Part shown: positions 50,628 through 61,704 of the stretch, piece by piece
Layout of the letters: each line of letters begins with the position of its first letter
How positions within the stretch are numbered: the stretch's first letter is position 1
Assembly (NCBI GenBank): GCA_022410635.1
Contig: JAJVDF010000262.1
Location: 776,673-840,672 of the forward strand
Reading direction: 5' to 3'
From: Tretioscincus oriximinensis
Lineage: Eukaryota; Chordata; Lepidosauria; Squamata; Gymnophthalmidae
Length of the DNA stretch: 64,000 nucleotides
Notes under the pieces: model-generated
Seen by the model: only the letters and a program-made list of their open reading frames with translations
Database searches by the model: none
What the model was told of the DNA's origin: nothing
Made by a program: the position numbers and the translations under genes

Positions 50628-50795
50628 GGTGAGAATCCAGCAAAGGAGTTAGTAGCACTTTGACACTAACTTGAGAAAAATGGGTGGCATAAGCTTTTGT
50701 AGACACATCTACTTCTTCAGATGCTAAGGGGCTAATGTCAGGGTCAGGTAAATACTTTCTAATAGACTGACACGGCTGTTTCTCCGAAATTGGTG
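50628..50795 (+). repeat. MITE-like dispersed repeat, right part
   Basis: It shares CACTAACTTGAGAAAAATGG and CATCTACTTCTTCAGATGCT with the copy at 34771. It ends AGACTGACACGGCTGTTTCT, the inverted complement of that copy's left end. Confidence 0.7.
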
Positions 50796-53700
50796 AGAAT
50801 GACATTTGTACAGATGAATCCCCCAGTTAGCAGAAAAGTTATTTCCATGGGCAGGAATTGAACCTAGATTGGTTGAGAAAGCATTTTCTCTCCCCCCGCC
50901 CCCCCCCCCCCCGGGCTAGCTGTGGTGCAGGCTGGGAGCTGTAGTCAGCAGGGCTAAAATATAGTCCAATCCGGGTTTTAAGAGAAAATCCAGGATTTTA
51001 AAGCCAAAGGAGCCGTCAGGGTTGATGGCTGTAGCACGAGCAACGCTTTCCAGGGTCCTGGAAGGAACCCCGGAGCGTGCCGTAGCTGATCCCCCCTGGT
51101 TTCACACCTGATGTCAGAGTGCACCAACTAGCCTCCAGCAGAGGAAAAACGCTTGGGTTTTTGACAGGAGAACAGAGCTTTTGTGCAGCTCTGTTCTGCC
51201 TGTCTCACCACAAGCGTGTGTGTGCGCACACATGTGCATACACACACACACCCATCCCAGTTTTGGGCTTTAAAAATACTGCAACTCTATTCTTACGAGA
51301 TTTTCAACCATTTTATGCCTCAGTCCGAGGGAGAAATTCCAAATCATGGGGATTCTCCCTCTCCTCTGCTGCACCTTTGGTACTGCCCCTTTTAGTCACA
51401 TTACTTCTGAGATACCCACCCACAAGAGACTCAGAGACTCACTGAGACTGGACTAGATGGATTGAGGCCTGATCCAGCAGAGCTCTTCTTAGGTTCTCAA
51501 GTTTTTTCTTCCTTTCCTTGGCACATGATGCATGTATCTTTACTACTTTTATTACTGTCCTGTAAATATAGAATGCTTTACAATTCCTATCATATTTTTT
51601 TTTTTTCAGAGCAATTTAAACTTATGGATGAGTTGGAAATAAGTCCTTGGATTAAACAGGTTAAAAATAGAATAGGAATAAGAGGCAGTAAAATAAATAA
51701 GCCTTTCCTCTCCTGAGCAAGTGATTCAGTCATTATAACCAACTTTCCTTTAGCTTTCCACCAACTAAATTCCCTATACTACATCTATCAGTGCAAAGGC
51801 CATCAGTCTGGCAGTTGTAATTTCTCCTGGCATTCTGCATCAATAGTTTTCAAAAAATACAAGCATTTTACAGTAACATGGATTTCTGTCATAGTACTGC
51901 CCTGGGTGCCAGAGTTGGAGAACAGGAGAGGGGGATCTCGCCCTTATTTTTCCCACCTCACCAGAGGAGCTGATGGAAAAGAACTTGGTGGGAAGATTTT
52001 CTTTTGCTGAGGTTGAAATCTAAGTAGAAGAAATCAGAGCTATGATCCTTATTTTACATTTAAGAAGCATGACATATTTTCAGGCTTCATGTTCAATGTC
52101 GGAGATCTCTAAATTTCATCTTGATCAGAATATTTAACTGGTATCTGGCAGCCAAGATATTTCTGCACATTTTCTTTAAATATTGTAAATTACTGTGAAT
52201 GTGATGGGAATGAGCCTATTTTACATTCAGTATAAACTGTGACTATGTTAATGAGTGACCAGTTCAGAATTGGTATCAGTATATTCGGATGATTGGATTG
52301 CAGGACATGGCAGCTGTTTGGAGGCAGTTTGAGTATTTTCAAATCTTAGAGCCATTTTTATCTTGATATGACATGTACTTTACTAAGCCTATTTTCAAAT
52401 CTGTTCTGTTTGGTCTTATATTTTAGGCAGATTCCAGATCAGTCTCTGAATAACGATTGACTACTTCTGAATTATATTAACCTAGCCTCATCCTTACATT
52501 TCACTGTTTCTGGAGTCATATAACGCAGGGTTTTAAACAATTTCAGATAAGCATCATTATACAGATTATAATTTTAAGATCTGAGGGATTTTAAGAACAA
52601 AGAGATCCTACCTGGTGGTGGCAGAGGCTGGGCTTCATGGCAAAACTGTGTGAGTGCATGTTTGGGGACCAAATGGCTGTTTGGGACTTGGCCCTACAAT
52701 GAGAGAGTACAGGAAGTGGGATTTATCACCCCCTCGCTCTCATTGGTGATCACTGTTTCCCATTTATATATTTACATATAGTGGGATATTTCAGAACAAG
52801 TTGATTGAAATAGTGCTTTATTCAAATATATCAAAGTCTAGGGGAATAAATGATGTCTAGATGCAACCTAGATGTGCAGTAGGGTATCATAAAAATAAAG
52901 ATATTTCTCAAACTTAGGATATTGAAAATCTATTTCCAGCATGGGCACATGCCTCTCTGTTGTAGTCATTGGCTGTAGTGTTGTCTTTGTCATTCATGAA
53001 AATTGATGTTTTGATTCACTTTTTTTCTAGTATTGGAACAAATACATTTATGCTTTTCTATCTTTAAAGAGTGATATAAAAAACCGCTAGTAAACGAATG
53101 AGTGAGAATTTTCGATTCTTCTTTTGAGTTTTTCAAAAGAGCACTTTTAAGATAATTGTCAAGTGTCCATTGTCTATATTTTATTGTAAAAATCTTTTCA
53201 ATCTTCATTATACCTGGTTTTATAGCAATCTTTATGTTGGGATATATATCTTTCCCAAAGGCAGTTTACATGATTTCCTTAATTTAGGTAAATTTAAATC
53301 AAATTACCAAGATTAAGGAACACTTTGAAATTAATTTGTCTTTCTGCTAAAAACTGAATTACTATAGAAGGAGGCTATTCTATCAGTCTTAAGTTTTTCT
53401 CTTCTAAAGTTTTTTAACGTAGCCACAGCAATCTATGCTGTTTTTTAAAAAAGACTGTTGAGCATGCTGCCCGAAACTTGCAGAGATTATCCTTAAAGAT
53501 CCTTATAATAAAGATCTACATGCCATAATTTGGGGTTGATCTCCAAAGAGCACTGCTTGATAAAGTAGCAAATGTGCTACTTCATCAGCAGCATACATTT
53601 CAATAACATGGATGTTTAACTTATAGTGTCCAAAGGGAAAACTAAATAATTATGCAAGCTTGACAGGCATTCTGTTTTCAGAGATATTTCTGTGCAGTTG

Positions 53701-53817
53701 CTTGAGTTGAAGCCTCATAAGGAGGCCCAGGCGACCCTGCTAGTTTGGAAATTCGTTTTAGTAACTAGGATGTCACATTTAATCCATTCCCTATTTCTTC
53801 TTACTTTGCAAATACAG
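50796..53817. other. Sequence upstream of the first EPB41L1 coding exon
   Basis: It holds a C-rich run (50888-50912), a GC-richer patch to about 51110, an alternating CA/GT tract near 51216-51252, and a sense CR1/L3-like 3' end at 51440-51505 (GGACTAGATGGATTGAGGCC, AGCTCTTCTTAGGTTCTC). The rest is AT-rich. Whether this is intron or promoter-proximal cannot be decided here. Confidence 0.55.
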
Positions 53818-54020
53818 AATAATTAGTAACCATGACGACAGAGACGGGCCCTGATTTGGATGTGAAGAATGCCCAAGAGGAAATTCCACCACAGCAGCTG
53901 GAAGCGGCAGCAACTGGGCCAAACACGTTGACTCGTAGCTCTACTCCCACAGCAAATAACCAGGAAACGGAGGCTAATGAAAAGCCAGGAGCTCACAGCG
54001 ACAATAGGCATGCAGAACGG
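53818..54020 (+). CDS. EPB41L1: EPB41L1 (protein 4.1N) first coding exon, with 14 nt of 5'UTR
   Basis: This exon carries the start codon of band 4.1-like protein 1 (4.1N), a cytoskeletal adaptor that links membrane proteins to spectrin and actin, mainly in neurons. The ATG at 53832 has A at -3. It opens a 63-codon frame starting MTTETGPD, the N terminus remembered for vertebrate EPB41L1; the paralogues EPB41, EPB41L2 and EPB41L3 share MTTE and then diverge. The rest is the acidic, Gln/Ala/Pro-rich, low-complexity head region (QEEIPPQQ, ANEKPG), expected to be disordered. A pyrimidine-rich acceptor ends in AG at 53816-53817, so the exon begins with a short leader AATAATTAGTAACC. The donor GTGAGC starts at 54021. 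The coding part is 189 nt and ends in phase 0 (last codon CGG, Arg). Identity is firm because the next exon at 61540 continues the same protein. Confidence 0.93.
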
Positions 54021-55572
54021 GTGAGCTGAGCTTTCTCTTAGTGTACAATCACAAGGGTAGATGGAAAAGGATGTTTTCAGGGCTGTGGCCCTGCATAGTG
54101 TGCCTTAAGCATAAGGAGGCTCATTCGTCTGTCTGCTTGTGTAAGGAACCCATTCACACACCAGTAAATAAAAAAGAGAAGAAATGTATCACTAAATAAC
54201 AGGACAAAAGACACTGATCTACGTATATATGTTAATTTATAGTTCTAAAAGATGAGCTGGAAAAAATTAATACAGGATAACACTGAATCTTGAAAATCCT
54301 GCTAAACACCTACATGTTTTTAACAGGTGATTTCAAGACTGCTGTATTCTGTTGTTATGGTATAATGAATTCCAGTTGTTGAGGATAGCTGTTCATGTTT
54401 GACATAGAATTGCTTTTGTAACGTGAGATCACTGGAACTGCAGCTTCAGCTTTCTGTAAACAAACTGCTGGTGTATGATAAGGTGAGCCTATTCTGATTT
54501 TGTTCATTTACTTACAACCTTAGTATCACAAGTAGTGATAGTTGGGTGTCAAAGGAAAATCTATATCAAATATGCTTGAGACAGGGAAATTAGTAATTAT
54601 CAATCTGTGATCAGATAACCCTCTGTGTAAATTTGAGTCTGTAAAGACAGACATCAAATCCATAAATGGCATTGTCTTATCCTGCAACCTGGGAATAGAC
54701 AACTCTTCTTATGGAACATAATAATACTGAGAGCAACTCTACATTTAATTGCCTTGGGAAGGGCCTCTAGTCAACCACATCATGGGAAGCTATCCTGCAC
54801 GTGAGCAACCAATCAGAATCAGGGGAAGCCAGGCAAACAAATGGCCATTGTTTTACCTTATTCTTTTACCTGTTTGAAAGCCTTGTTTGTGCTTCTGTGG
54901 AAAATATTTTCTTAAAAGAACGACTGGCAAAAACTTGGTCTGATAGTCAAAGTCTGTCTAATGGTTGACAAAAATCTGGTCTGATTGCACACTTTATCTG
55001 TAGAAATGTAAGGAAGCCAATGCTATATGAAAAAAGATTAAAAAGTATTCTCATCCAATACTACCAGAATTTATTTAATTATTATATTTGTTTAGGTATC
55101 AATTAAGTCCTCTAGATAGTTTGCAAAACATAGATGAAAACATTAACATCTACATTAAATAAAACAATTTTAAACCTTTTCACCAGGCTCCAAATAGCCA
55201 TTGTTGATATGAGAATTCTCATATTAGAGAGAACATATTCTAAGATTCCTTAGGTTTAATCATCTCACCTACTGTTTTACAGTGATTAGACTGATGATAA
55301 TTATAGCTTCCCTTTTCAATAAACAACATAAAATATAATTGAAACTTTAAAACCATAATTCTGTTAAAATACTCAGAAGAAAAAACAACTATGAGCAAAT
55401 CTAGAGAAGTCTGCATTTCACTGGTAACACATCAGATAGTTCTAGGTGATACGCCTAGATGCTAAATAATAATAAAATTCCTAAATAATAAAATAAATGA
55501 TTCATATATGCAACAATGATCTTAAAGACGATATGTAGATGTCTGAAATCTAGGTTTTCTCTTAAAAAGGCA

Positions 55573-56120
55573 GGATTTATTTATTTATCCTGAAATCCCT
55601 CCCTGTATCTGAAAATCTCACAGCTACTAACAATAATAGTAAAAGTATAAAATCATCATTTTAAAACAATACCTGAAAATGCGGAAGCGAAAGCTATTTC
55701 TTCAACAATAGGCCAGGTGAAAGAGGTGCATCTTCAAAGATTTTCTATGAGTACAGTGATGTTGATGATGATGATGATTGATGATGATGATGATGGTGAT
55801 GGACACACTTTGAGGGGGAGACCGGTTTGGGGGCAACTACCAAGAAGGCCTTACCCAAGGTTCCCACTCTTTTTGCTGCTGAGATGGATGGTACAACCAA
55901 GAGGACCTTCTCTGCAGATCTTAAGACATGGACAGGTTGATATGAGATAAGTTGTTTCTTTAGATATTTGGGATCCCAAGTTAAGATTAACACCTTGAAT
56001 TGGGCTTGGTAGCAAATTGGCAGTTGGTGCAACTCTTTCAAGTCTATTGTGCTATGTGTCTGACCAGTCTTTCCAATCAGCATCTAGCTGCTGTGTTCTG
56101 CACCAGTTTTAGCTTTCAAG
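55573..56120 (-). repeat. L2-like LINE 3' end (antisense) with triplet expansion
   Basis: The left edge GATTTATTTATTTATCC is the complement of the tail. On the minus strand a frame at 55745-56083 reads DPKYLKKQLISYQPVHVLRS, EKVLLVVPSISAAKRVGTLG and KAFLVVAP, the L2 reverse-transcriptase C terminus. The triplet run at about 55760-55800 interrupts it. Confidence 0.85.
55760..55800 (+). repeat. (GAT)n triplet microsatellite within the L2-like copy
   Basis: About a dozen GAT units with small interruptions (GTTGATGATGATGATGATTG). On the complement it gives a poly-His run in the dead L2 frame. Confidence 0.9.
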
Positions 56121-58519
56121 GTTAAGATTTTGCACACATTTTTTCACGGGCAAGATTTTGCGCCCATTCCTTATCGGGCAATTCAACCCCATCATGAACA
56201 AGGTGCCTCCCAACTTCATGGGCCTGGGATGCTCCAACACACAGTATGTCTATTTTGCCTGCACTCAGCTTCTTCAACTTACTGTTCCTCATCCATCCAT
56301 AAGCCACCTTTACACAGTACAAGGGGAATGTATAATTCCAATATCATTGTTCCTTCCCATTTGTCCCCATATAAATCAAGTAAGTGCAAATATTTTCTCA
56401 TGCAGTGTGTTCAGTAGACGGTTAATTAGAATACCATGGGTTGTAAGAAGAATCAGTTTCCTTTCCTACATAACCTAATGGATAATATAGTTTAACATTA
56501 TCAGGGAGACTGCTGGAATTACCTTGAAAAATCTATAGAAATAACAAAATGGCAAACGGCATCATCAGGAGTCAAACCAAACATGCTCATGCACATCNAC
56601 AATGAGGTTGATGTTTAGTCTGTAATGTTTCCTTTTGTAGCTTCTGCTCACTGATTCCTGAAAGAGTTCTTTCTACTAAACAATAAATTGTTTATGTTTT
56701 GAAGCCTGTGAAGCTTCTGTCGATATTTTCTCTTAGCATGTCTGGTCTAATAGCTGACAAGAAGCTGGATGTGAACTGAGTGTTGGCATGTTCGTTGTTA
56801 TCAACCTGATACAATTTTCTTGCTCTCAGTTCCCTCTTTTGACTCATTATTGCATATATATTCCTGTGTGCTCAAATGCTCTGAATATTTATTATTTGGA
56901 TTTAATCTCTCTAATTCTTTTATATCATAAAATAATGTTATGTGTGTGCTCTATTTTATAGTAATTGATTAAAGAAAAAATTGTAATTTTTGGTATGAAT
57001 CAGATTATACTTTAGTTCTGATGTTTCTTAAGCCATTTGTTAAGCAGTTTTATATTTTGCCCTCTTTCCAAGGGCCACAGGGTGGATCACAGCAAAAAGG
57101 TGTTCAAAACAGAAGTGAGAAACTGAGNTGGTATTCATTCTTCCAGCAGATCTTTACATTAAGATATATAACCAATATATATGGTGATGTCATTTGCTAA
57201 CTTGATACCCAGGATGTATTTTCTGGGCTCAAGGGGATACCTGGATACCTCTGGGATGATATCCAGAGAATGTCCTGTTTAGTTCTTCCATATTATGCAG
57301 TATCAGACCACAAATGCTCCAAAGTTCGCTTTTCAAAGGCCAAGATCTAATTTGTTTCATTATCCAATATGCAAATAAATAATCTCCCATCCTAGATCAC
57401 AAAGAGTTCTCTAGCTTTGTGATTCCAGGTCTTCAGAGAAAGGCCTTCCTATATCATGCTGAATGCCTCCTTAAAATATACAGGTCACTGGCAGCTGTAC
57501 CTAGTAAAACTGTCAGATTTAGAATTGATGTTTCTTTTCTTGTCTGACATAAGTCCAAAAGAATCCCTGGTAATATGAATGCAATAACTTTGAAACATTT
57601 GAAATAAGCCATTCATTAAGAAACCTAGTATTAGATGTGAATTGATCACAAACCATCCCAGTAGAAATGGTGTGAAACAAACAAATGTCCAGCTCACTTA
57701 TGATAGCACCCTGATATGAACTTCTTCTGCTGTGCAGGCCAACAAAGAGTTGGATTTACAGCTCTTGTCATGTACATTGAACCATAAAACTATTTCAGGT
57801 AGACGTTACAATTTTTTTATTATTATTCATTCTTTGCTTCAGTGTCTTATCTCTCTCTTTCCTGCTCGCCAGAATGCTGGAGGCTGCCTGCTTGATAAAG
57901 AGACAATTTTTTAAACTATGAATATAGAGTACTTGGTTTCCAACATCTCCCTTCGGGAAATGAAAATGCTAAATGCCAGGTACAAAGCAGATCAACAGCT
58001 CACGCAGGGTAGAGTTCAAGCAGCAAAGAAAAACCAGAATAGAACATCTTTAGGCTTCTACTTTGCTATATGTAGCTCAGAGCAAGGCACTAAGCAGACC
58101 CAACTTTTGTCAGCCAATCTTTATTCGTATAACCACAGCAGTCCTGGGATGTTTGAAATGTTGGCCCTGGCGCAGGGAAGGAATTGGGTTTTGGTTCATC
58201 TGGGATGATTTTACTGCTAATTGCGTATGCTTGCGGTTCTATCCATTAGATAGTATTTCTACTTGTTCATAGGATGAACTTCTAGTGCATATTATCAGCT
58301 GGAGACAAACAGAAGGGACAGCCCAATATCTGTGCAGCAGCAGCAGAAGGGCAACATCAATGGTGTCTACCATCGACTGGTTCCTTTTAGCTTCCAGCAT
58401 TGTAGTATCAAAGACTAGCAATGACATGGCATCAAAGGTGGGAATTTTACTTCTCTCGAAGAAAGGTAGAAGGGATTGGGATCACCCACTAGTATGAAAG
58501 GTAATCTTGGTGTTCTCAC

Positions 58520-58987
58520 AACTCTCTTAAAATGAGTTGTTAGCAATATCCTGGAACCAGTGGTCAGACACATTTCACACTGATCTTGAAAAAGCTGCAC
58601 TGGCTGCCAATCTGCTACTAAGCTGTTAACCTATGTCAAGGTGTTAACTTATATGGTTCTAAATAATTTAGGCCCCAAATATCTAAAGATATTTGCAGAG
58701 TAGGCCCACTAGTTATACTACTTCTCAATAGCAAAGGAAATGGCAGGGCCTTCTCTGTGGTGACTCCTAGAATATGGCATAATCTCCATTTTGAGGTGCA
58801 TCAATTATCATTGAAGATGCACCACATTAACCTGGTCTTTGGTTGAAAAACACAACTTTGCCTTCCCCACTTTCACTATTTTAAATGTAAAACTTGATTT
58901 TATTGTTATCTACACAGTGCCCTTTGGTTATAGGGTGGGATTTAAGCATGCATACGTACGTATGTACCTACCTACCTACCTACCTAC

Positions 58988-59067
<80 letters not shown>

Positions 59068-59072
59068 ATACT
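58520..59072 (+). repeat. L2-like LINE 3' end (sense) with long tetranucleotide tail
   Basis: AAAGCTGCACTGGCTGCCAA (LHWLP-type motif) marks the reverse-transcriptase C terminus. CCCTTTGGTTATAGGGTGGG is the 3' UTR end. From about 58947 the tail runs through TACG, TACC, TAAC and TAAA tetranucleotide blocks to 59072. Confidence 0.85.
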
Positions 59073-60170
59073 TGCTTTTCATGAATATAAGTCAGGAGGG
59101 AATTGTCTGGCTGTGGGATATTGCAAGGATCATAATACTGCCCCCACAGCATCAGTCCTCTACTTGGTATCCAGGAGGGAAGATAATATATACTTTGTTC
59201 CCAAGTTTTTTAAGGTCTTAAACATCAAATGCAGAATCTTGAAAGTGTCTCAACAACTAATGCAATCTAGGCAGTTGCTTATGCACAGGTGTAATGTGTC
59301 CACAGACCAGAGCACCAGTGTGGCAACCAGATTTTGTACTTGAAGTAGTTACAAAGATAGTTAAACAAAGAAAACAGTGTCATATTCTGCAGATTCAGGT
59401 ACCGCATTAACAATAGTGACAAGATTATCAGGAATGTAGCTGGTACACCAATTGAAGTCATCTTTCATTGCTTTGTTAAGAGGTACTATCTTTCTTCTTT
59501 GGTCTTTGACAACCAAGGTGCCCTTTTTTATTCTATGATATTGCACTTAAGTTTGCATTTGTTTATTTATTTATTTACATTTTTAAACCAAAGGTGTCAG
59601 GGCAGATTATAATCATAATATTAAATTAGATAATTAATTTTCTACAATCTGTTTTTTTCATTTTTGTATGATTGTTCTGTGACTTTAGGTGAAGACAGAT
59701 TACAAATAAAAATAATTGAAATAAAATGGAGAATTGGCAGCTCTGGGAATCTGCTTGGAGACATTAAGTACTCATGCATTTCAAAATTAGCAGTGATTCT
59801 CATTTCTTCATAATCTGCAGCATTATCAACACATATCTACTTATCTAGAAGGCTAGGCATTTCAGAGAGATTTCAGATGAATAAATGTTAAGTTTCTGTC
59901 ATGAAGGACAGCAGGAACTCTCCATGTGAAAGTACCTGTACACTCTGCACTTTTCTCTGCCCAAGCATATTGTTAAAGGGTAATCTTGCACAGCTAAAAA
60001 CAATACTCCTACAGTTCATAGTTCCCTTTCTGTTATTTTGTGTAAGAAATGCCTATGTTATAAAGGATTAGAATTTTAACAGGACATATCTCAGATCTTA
60101 TCATAGAGTGTCAGATAAAGAATATCATCAGCTGAAATGCCCTCCATTATCTCCATTTGGGAGAATCATT

Positions 60171-60334
60171 TATAGAATCATAGAATTATAGAGTTGGAGG
60201 GGATCTCCAAGGTCATTGGGTCCAACCCACTGTTCAATGCAGGATTCATTATACCATCCCAGACAGATGACTGCCCAGTCTCTGTTTGAAGACTTCCAGT
60301 GAAGGTGAACTCACCAAGAGGCAAATTTGTCCTC
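60171..60334 (-). repeat. CR1 LINE 3' end (antisense), cut by an LTR
   Basis: TATAGAATCATAGAATTATA followed by GGGTCCAACCCACTGTTCAA and CAGTCTCTGTTTGAAGACTT matches the copy at 37934. Similarity stops where the LTR-like element begins. Confidence 0.85.
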
Positions 60335-60335
60335 T

Positions 60336-60732
60336 GAAGAGTTAAGGATATCAAAGACAGACACATCACAGCCAGGATGAAGAGAGAAGCGAAAGTCGTT
60401 TATTTTCTACAAAGCTTGCTTATATCCTTTCCAACACTCTCCAGCTGTGCACATGCGCACATACATAAATGCTGTCACCCAGTACTTGAGAGAACCTTTA
60501 AGGAATAACCAGGAGAGGAAACTGATAATAATAGGTAAAGAATGTCATCTCAATTATCTCAGCATACACTACTAAAACATATTGAGCTCTAGTTGACCTC
60601 AGAGACCTACTAAAGGACTCTGTGGTTGTGAAGCCTGAACAACACTTATCCTAAGCTTTTACACGTGANCTTCTCTACTGCCGGCCTGGGTTTGCCCAAC
60701 CGCCAGCGAGGAGATACTCACTATTCCTACAA
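60336..60732 (-). mobile_element. Probable solo LTR, about 397 bp (antisense)
   Basis: On the minus strand it begins with TGTAGGAATAGTGAGTATCT. It has a TATA-like GGATATAAGC (complement near 60418-60427) and, about 20 bp further, AATAAA (complement of 60399-60404). It ends near GGATATCCTTAACTCTTC. TCCTCT flanks it at 60330-60335 and 60733-60738, a candidate target duplication; the exact end is uncertain by one or two bases. There are no retroviral genes beside it. Confidence 0.65.
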
Positions 60733-61539
60733 TCCTCTTGTCTTTTTGCTTCTCTCTTACAGAAACTTTCAGTTTAATTATTGCTATGCAAAAACAGCAT
60801 AAAATATTCTTAAAGAGAAATAGTGTTACCAGCTATGTATAGTCAGCACTAGGAAGGATGGGAAAACAAAATGTTGTTTTAAAGAAAGACAAAATATGTG
60901 GCTGTACGTGCCATGAATAGCTAGTATACTGTATTTGCATATGAAGTTTCGCATATTTTTCTCTCTTCTGTTGCTGATTACATTAAATAGGGCACAAAAA
61001 GGATTCAGAAGATCTCCTGACTTCATAATTAGCATTCATAAATAGATTTATTTATAAAGCATTTCCAAACTAAGCAGTGTACAATTAAGTTAAAAATAAA
61101 TATGGACCATGCCTCAAGCACAAGGGAACTGGAGGAAAGAATACAAAAAGAAGGACCCTGATCTCAGAGTTGTCATGAGAGATGCTTTTACTTCATGGGA
61201 GTAAACTTCATGGGAGTGTTTGTAGCTCTTTATGACCTTCAAGGCAGGACTGTAAATACCTCATTTGCTAAGGTAGGTGATTCAGCTAAATGAAAGTAGA
61301 CTGTACAGTTTTTGTGTATNCTAAGATAGGAAGTTTCATAGTGATGTATTTTTTTAATCAAACACATTTTCCTGTCAATAATGGAGGAGCAGGAGGAGGA
61401 AATGGAACACCTGGAAAGTATTAGCTAAATATTACAAATGTGTTTCCTGTCTATCTAATAGATTGTGGGGTTTAGATCGAATGATAGAGGACTCAGTAAT
61501 CGTTGATGACATCTCTTTTTTGTTTCCCAACTTTCTCAG

Positions 61540-61704
61540 GCTTTGGATATGGATGAAAAGGACTACAGTGAAGCCGATGGGGTATCTGAGAAAACTACCC
61601 CTAGCAAGACCCAGAAATCTCCTCAGAAAGTCACCAAGAAGCTCAAGAGTGCTCTCTGCAGAGTAACCTTGCTTGATGCCTCAGAATATGAGTGTGAAGT
61701 GGAG
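61540..61704 (+). CDS. EPB41L1: EPB41L1 second coding exon (end of head region and start of FERM domain)
   Basis: This 165-nt exon encodes 55 residues, phase 0 at both ends, and follows the ATG exon after a 7519-bp intron. It starts [14 protein letters not shown], runs through a Ser/Thr/Lys-rich linker ([12 protein letters not shown]) and ends [15 protein letters not shown], the first beta strands of the FERM F1 ubiquitin-like lobe. The remembered mammalian protein has the near-identical [12 protein letters not shown] and [14 protein letters not shown], with only conservative changes here. That separates it from EPB41L2/L3 (LLDGTEYSC, LLDGSEYTC) and from EPB41. The acceptor is a long T/C tract ending CTTTCTCAG at 61539, and the donor GTAAGA starts at 61705. 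The rest of FERM, the spectrin-actin-binding and C-terminal domains must lie beyond 64000. An open frame running past 61704 to 61782 is intron read-through. Confidence 0.95.

Larger units (their letters stand above)
54021..61539 (+). other. EPB41L1: EPB41L1 intron between the first two coding exons
   Basis: This is a GT-AG intron (GTGAGC at 54021, CTTTCTCAG ending at 61539). It holds an antisense L2-like copy (about 55573-56120), a sense L2-like copy with a long tetranucleotide tail (58520-59072), an antisense CR1 3' end (60171-60334) and an antisense solo LTR (60336-60732). Short LINE-3'-end-like scraps are seen near 57010-57120 and 59545-59612. The remainder is AT-rich sequence in which I recognise no exon. 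Confidence 0.85.
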
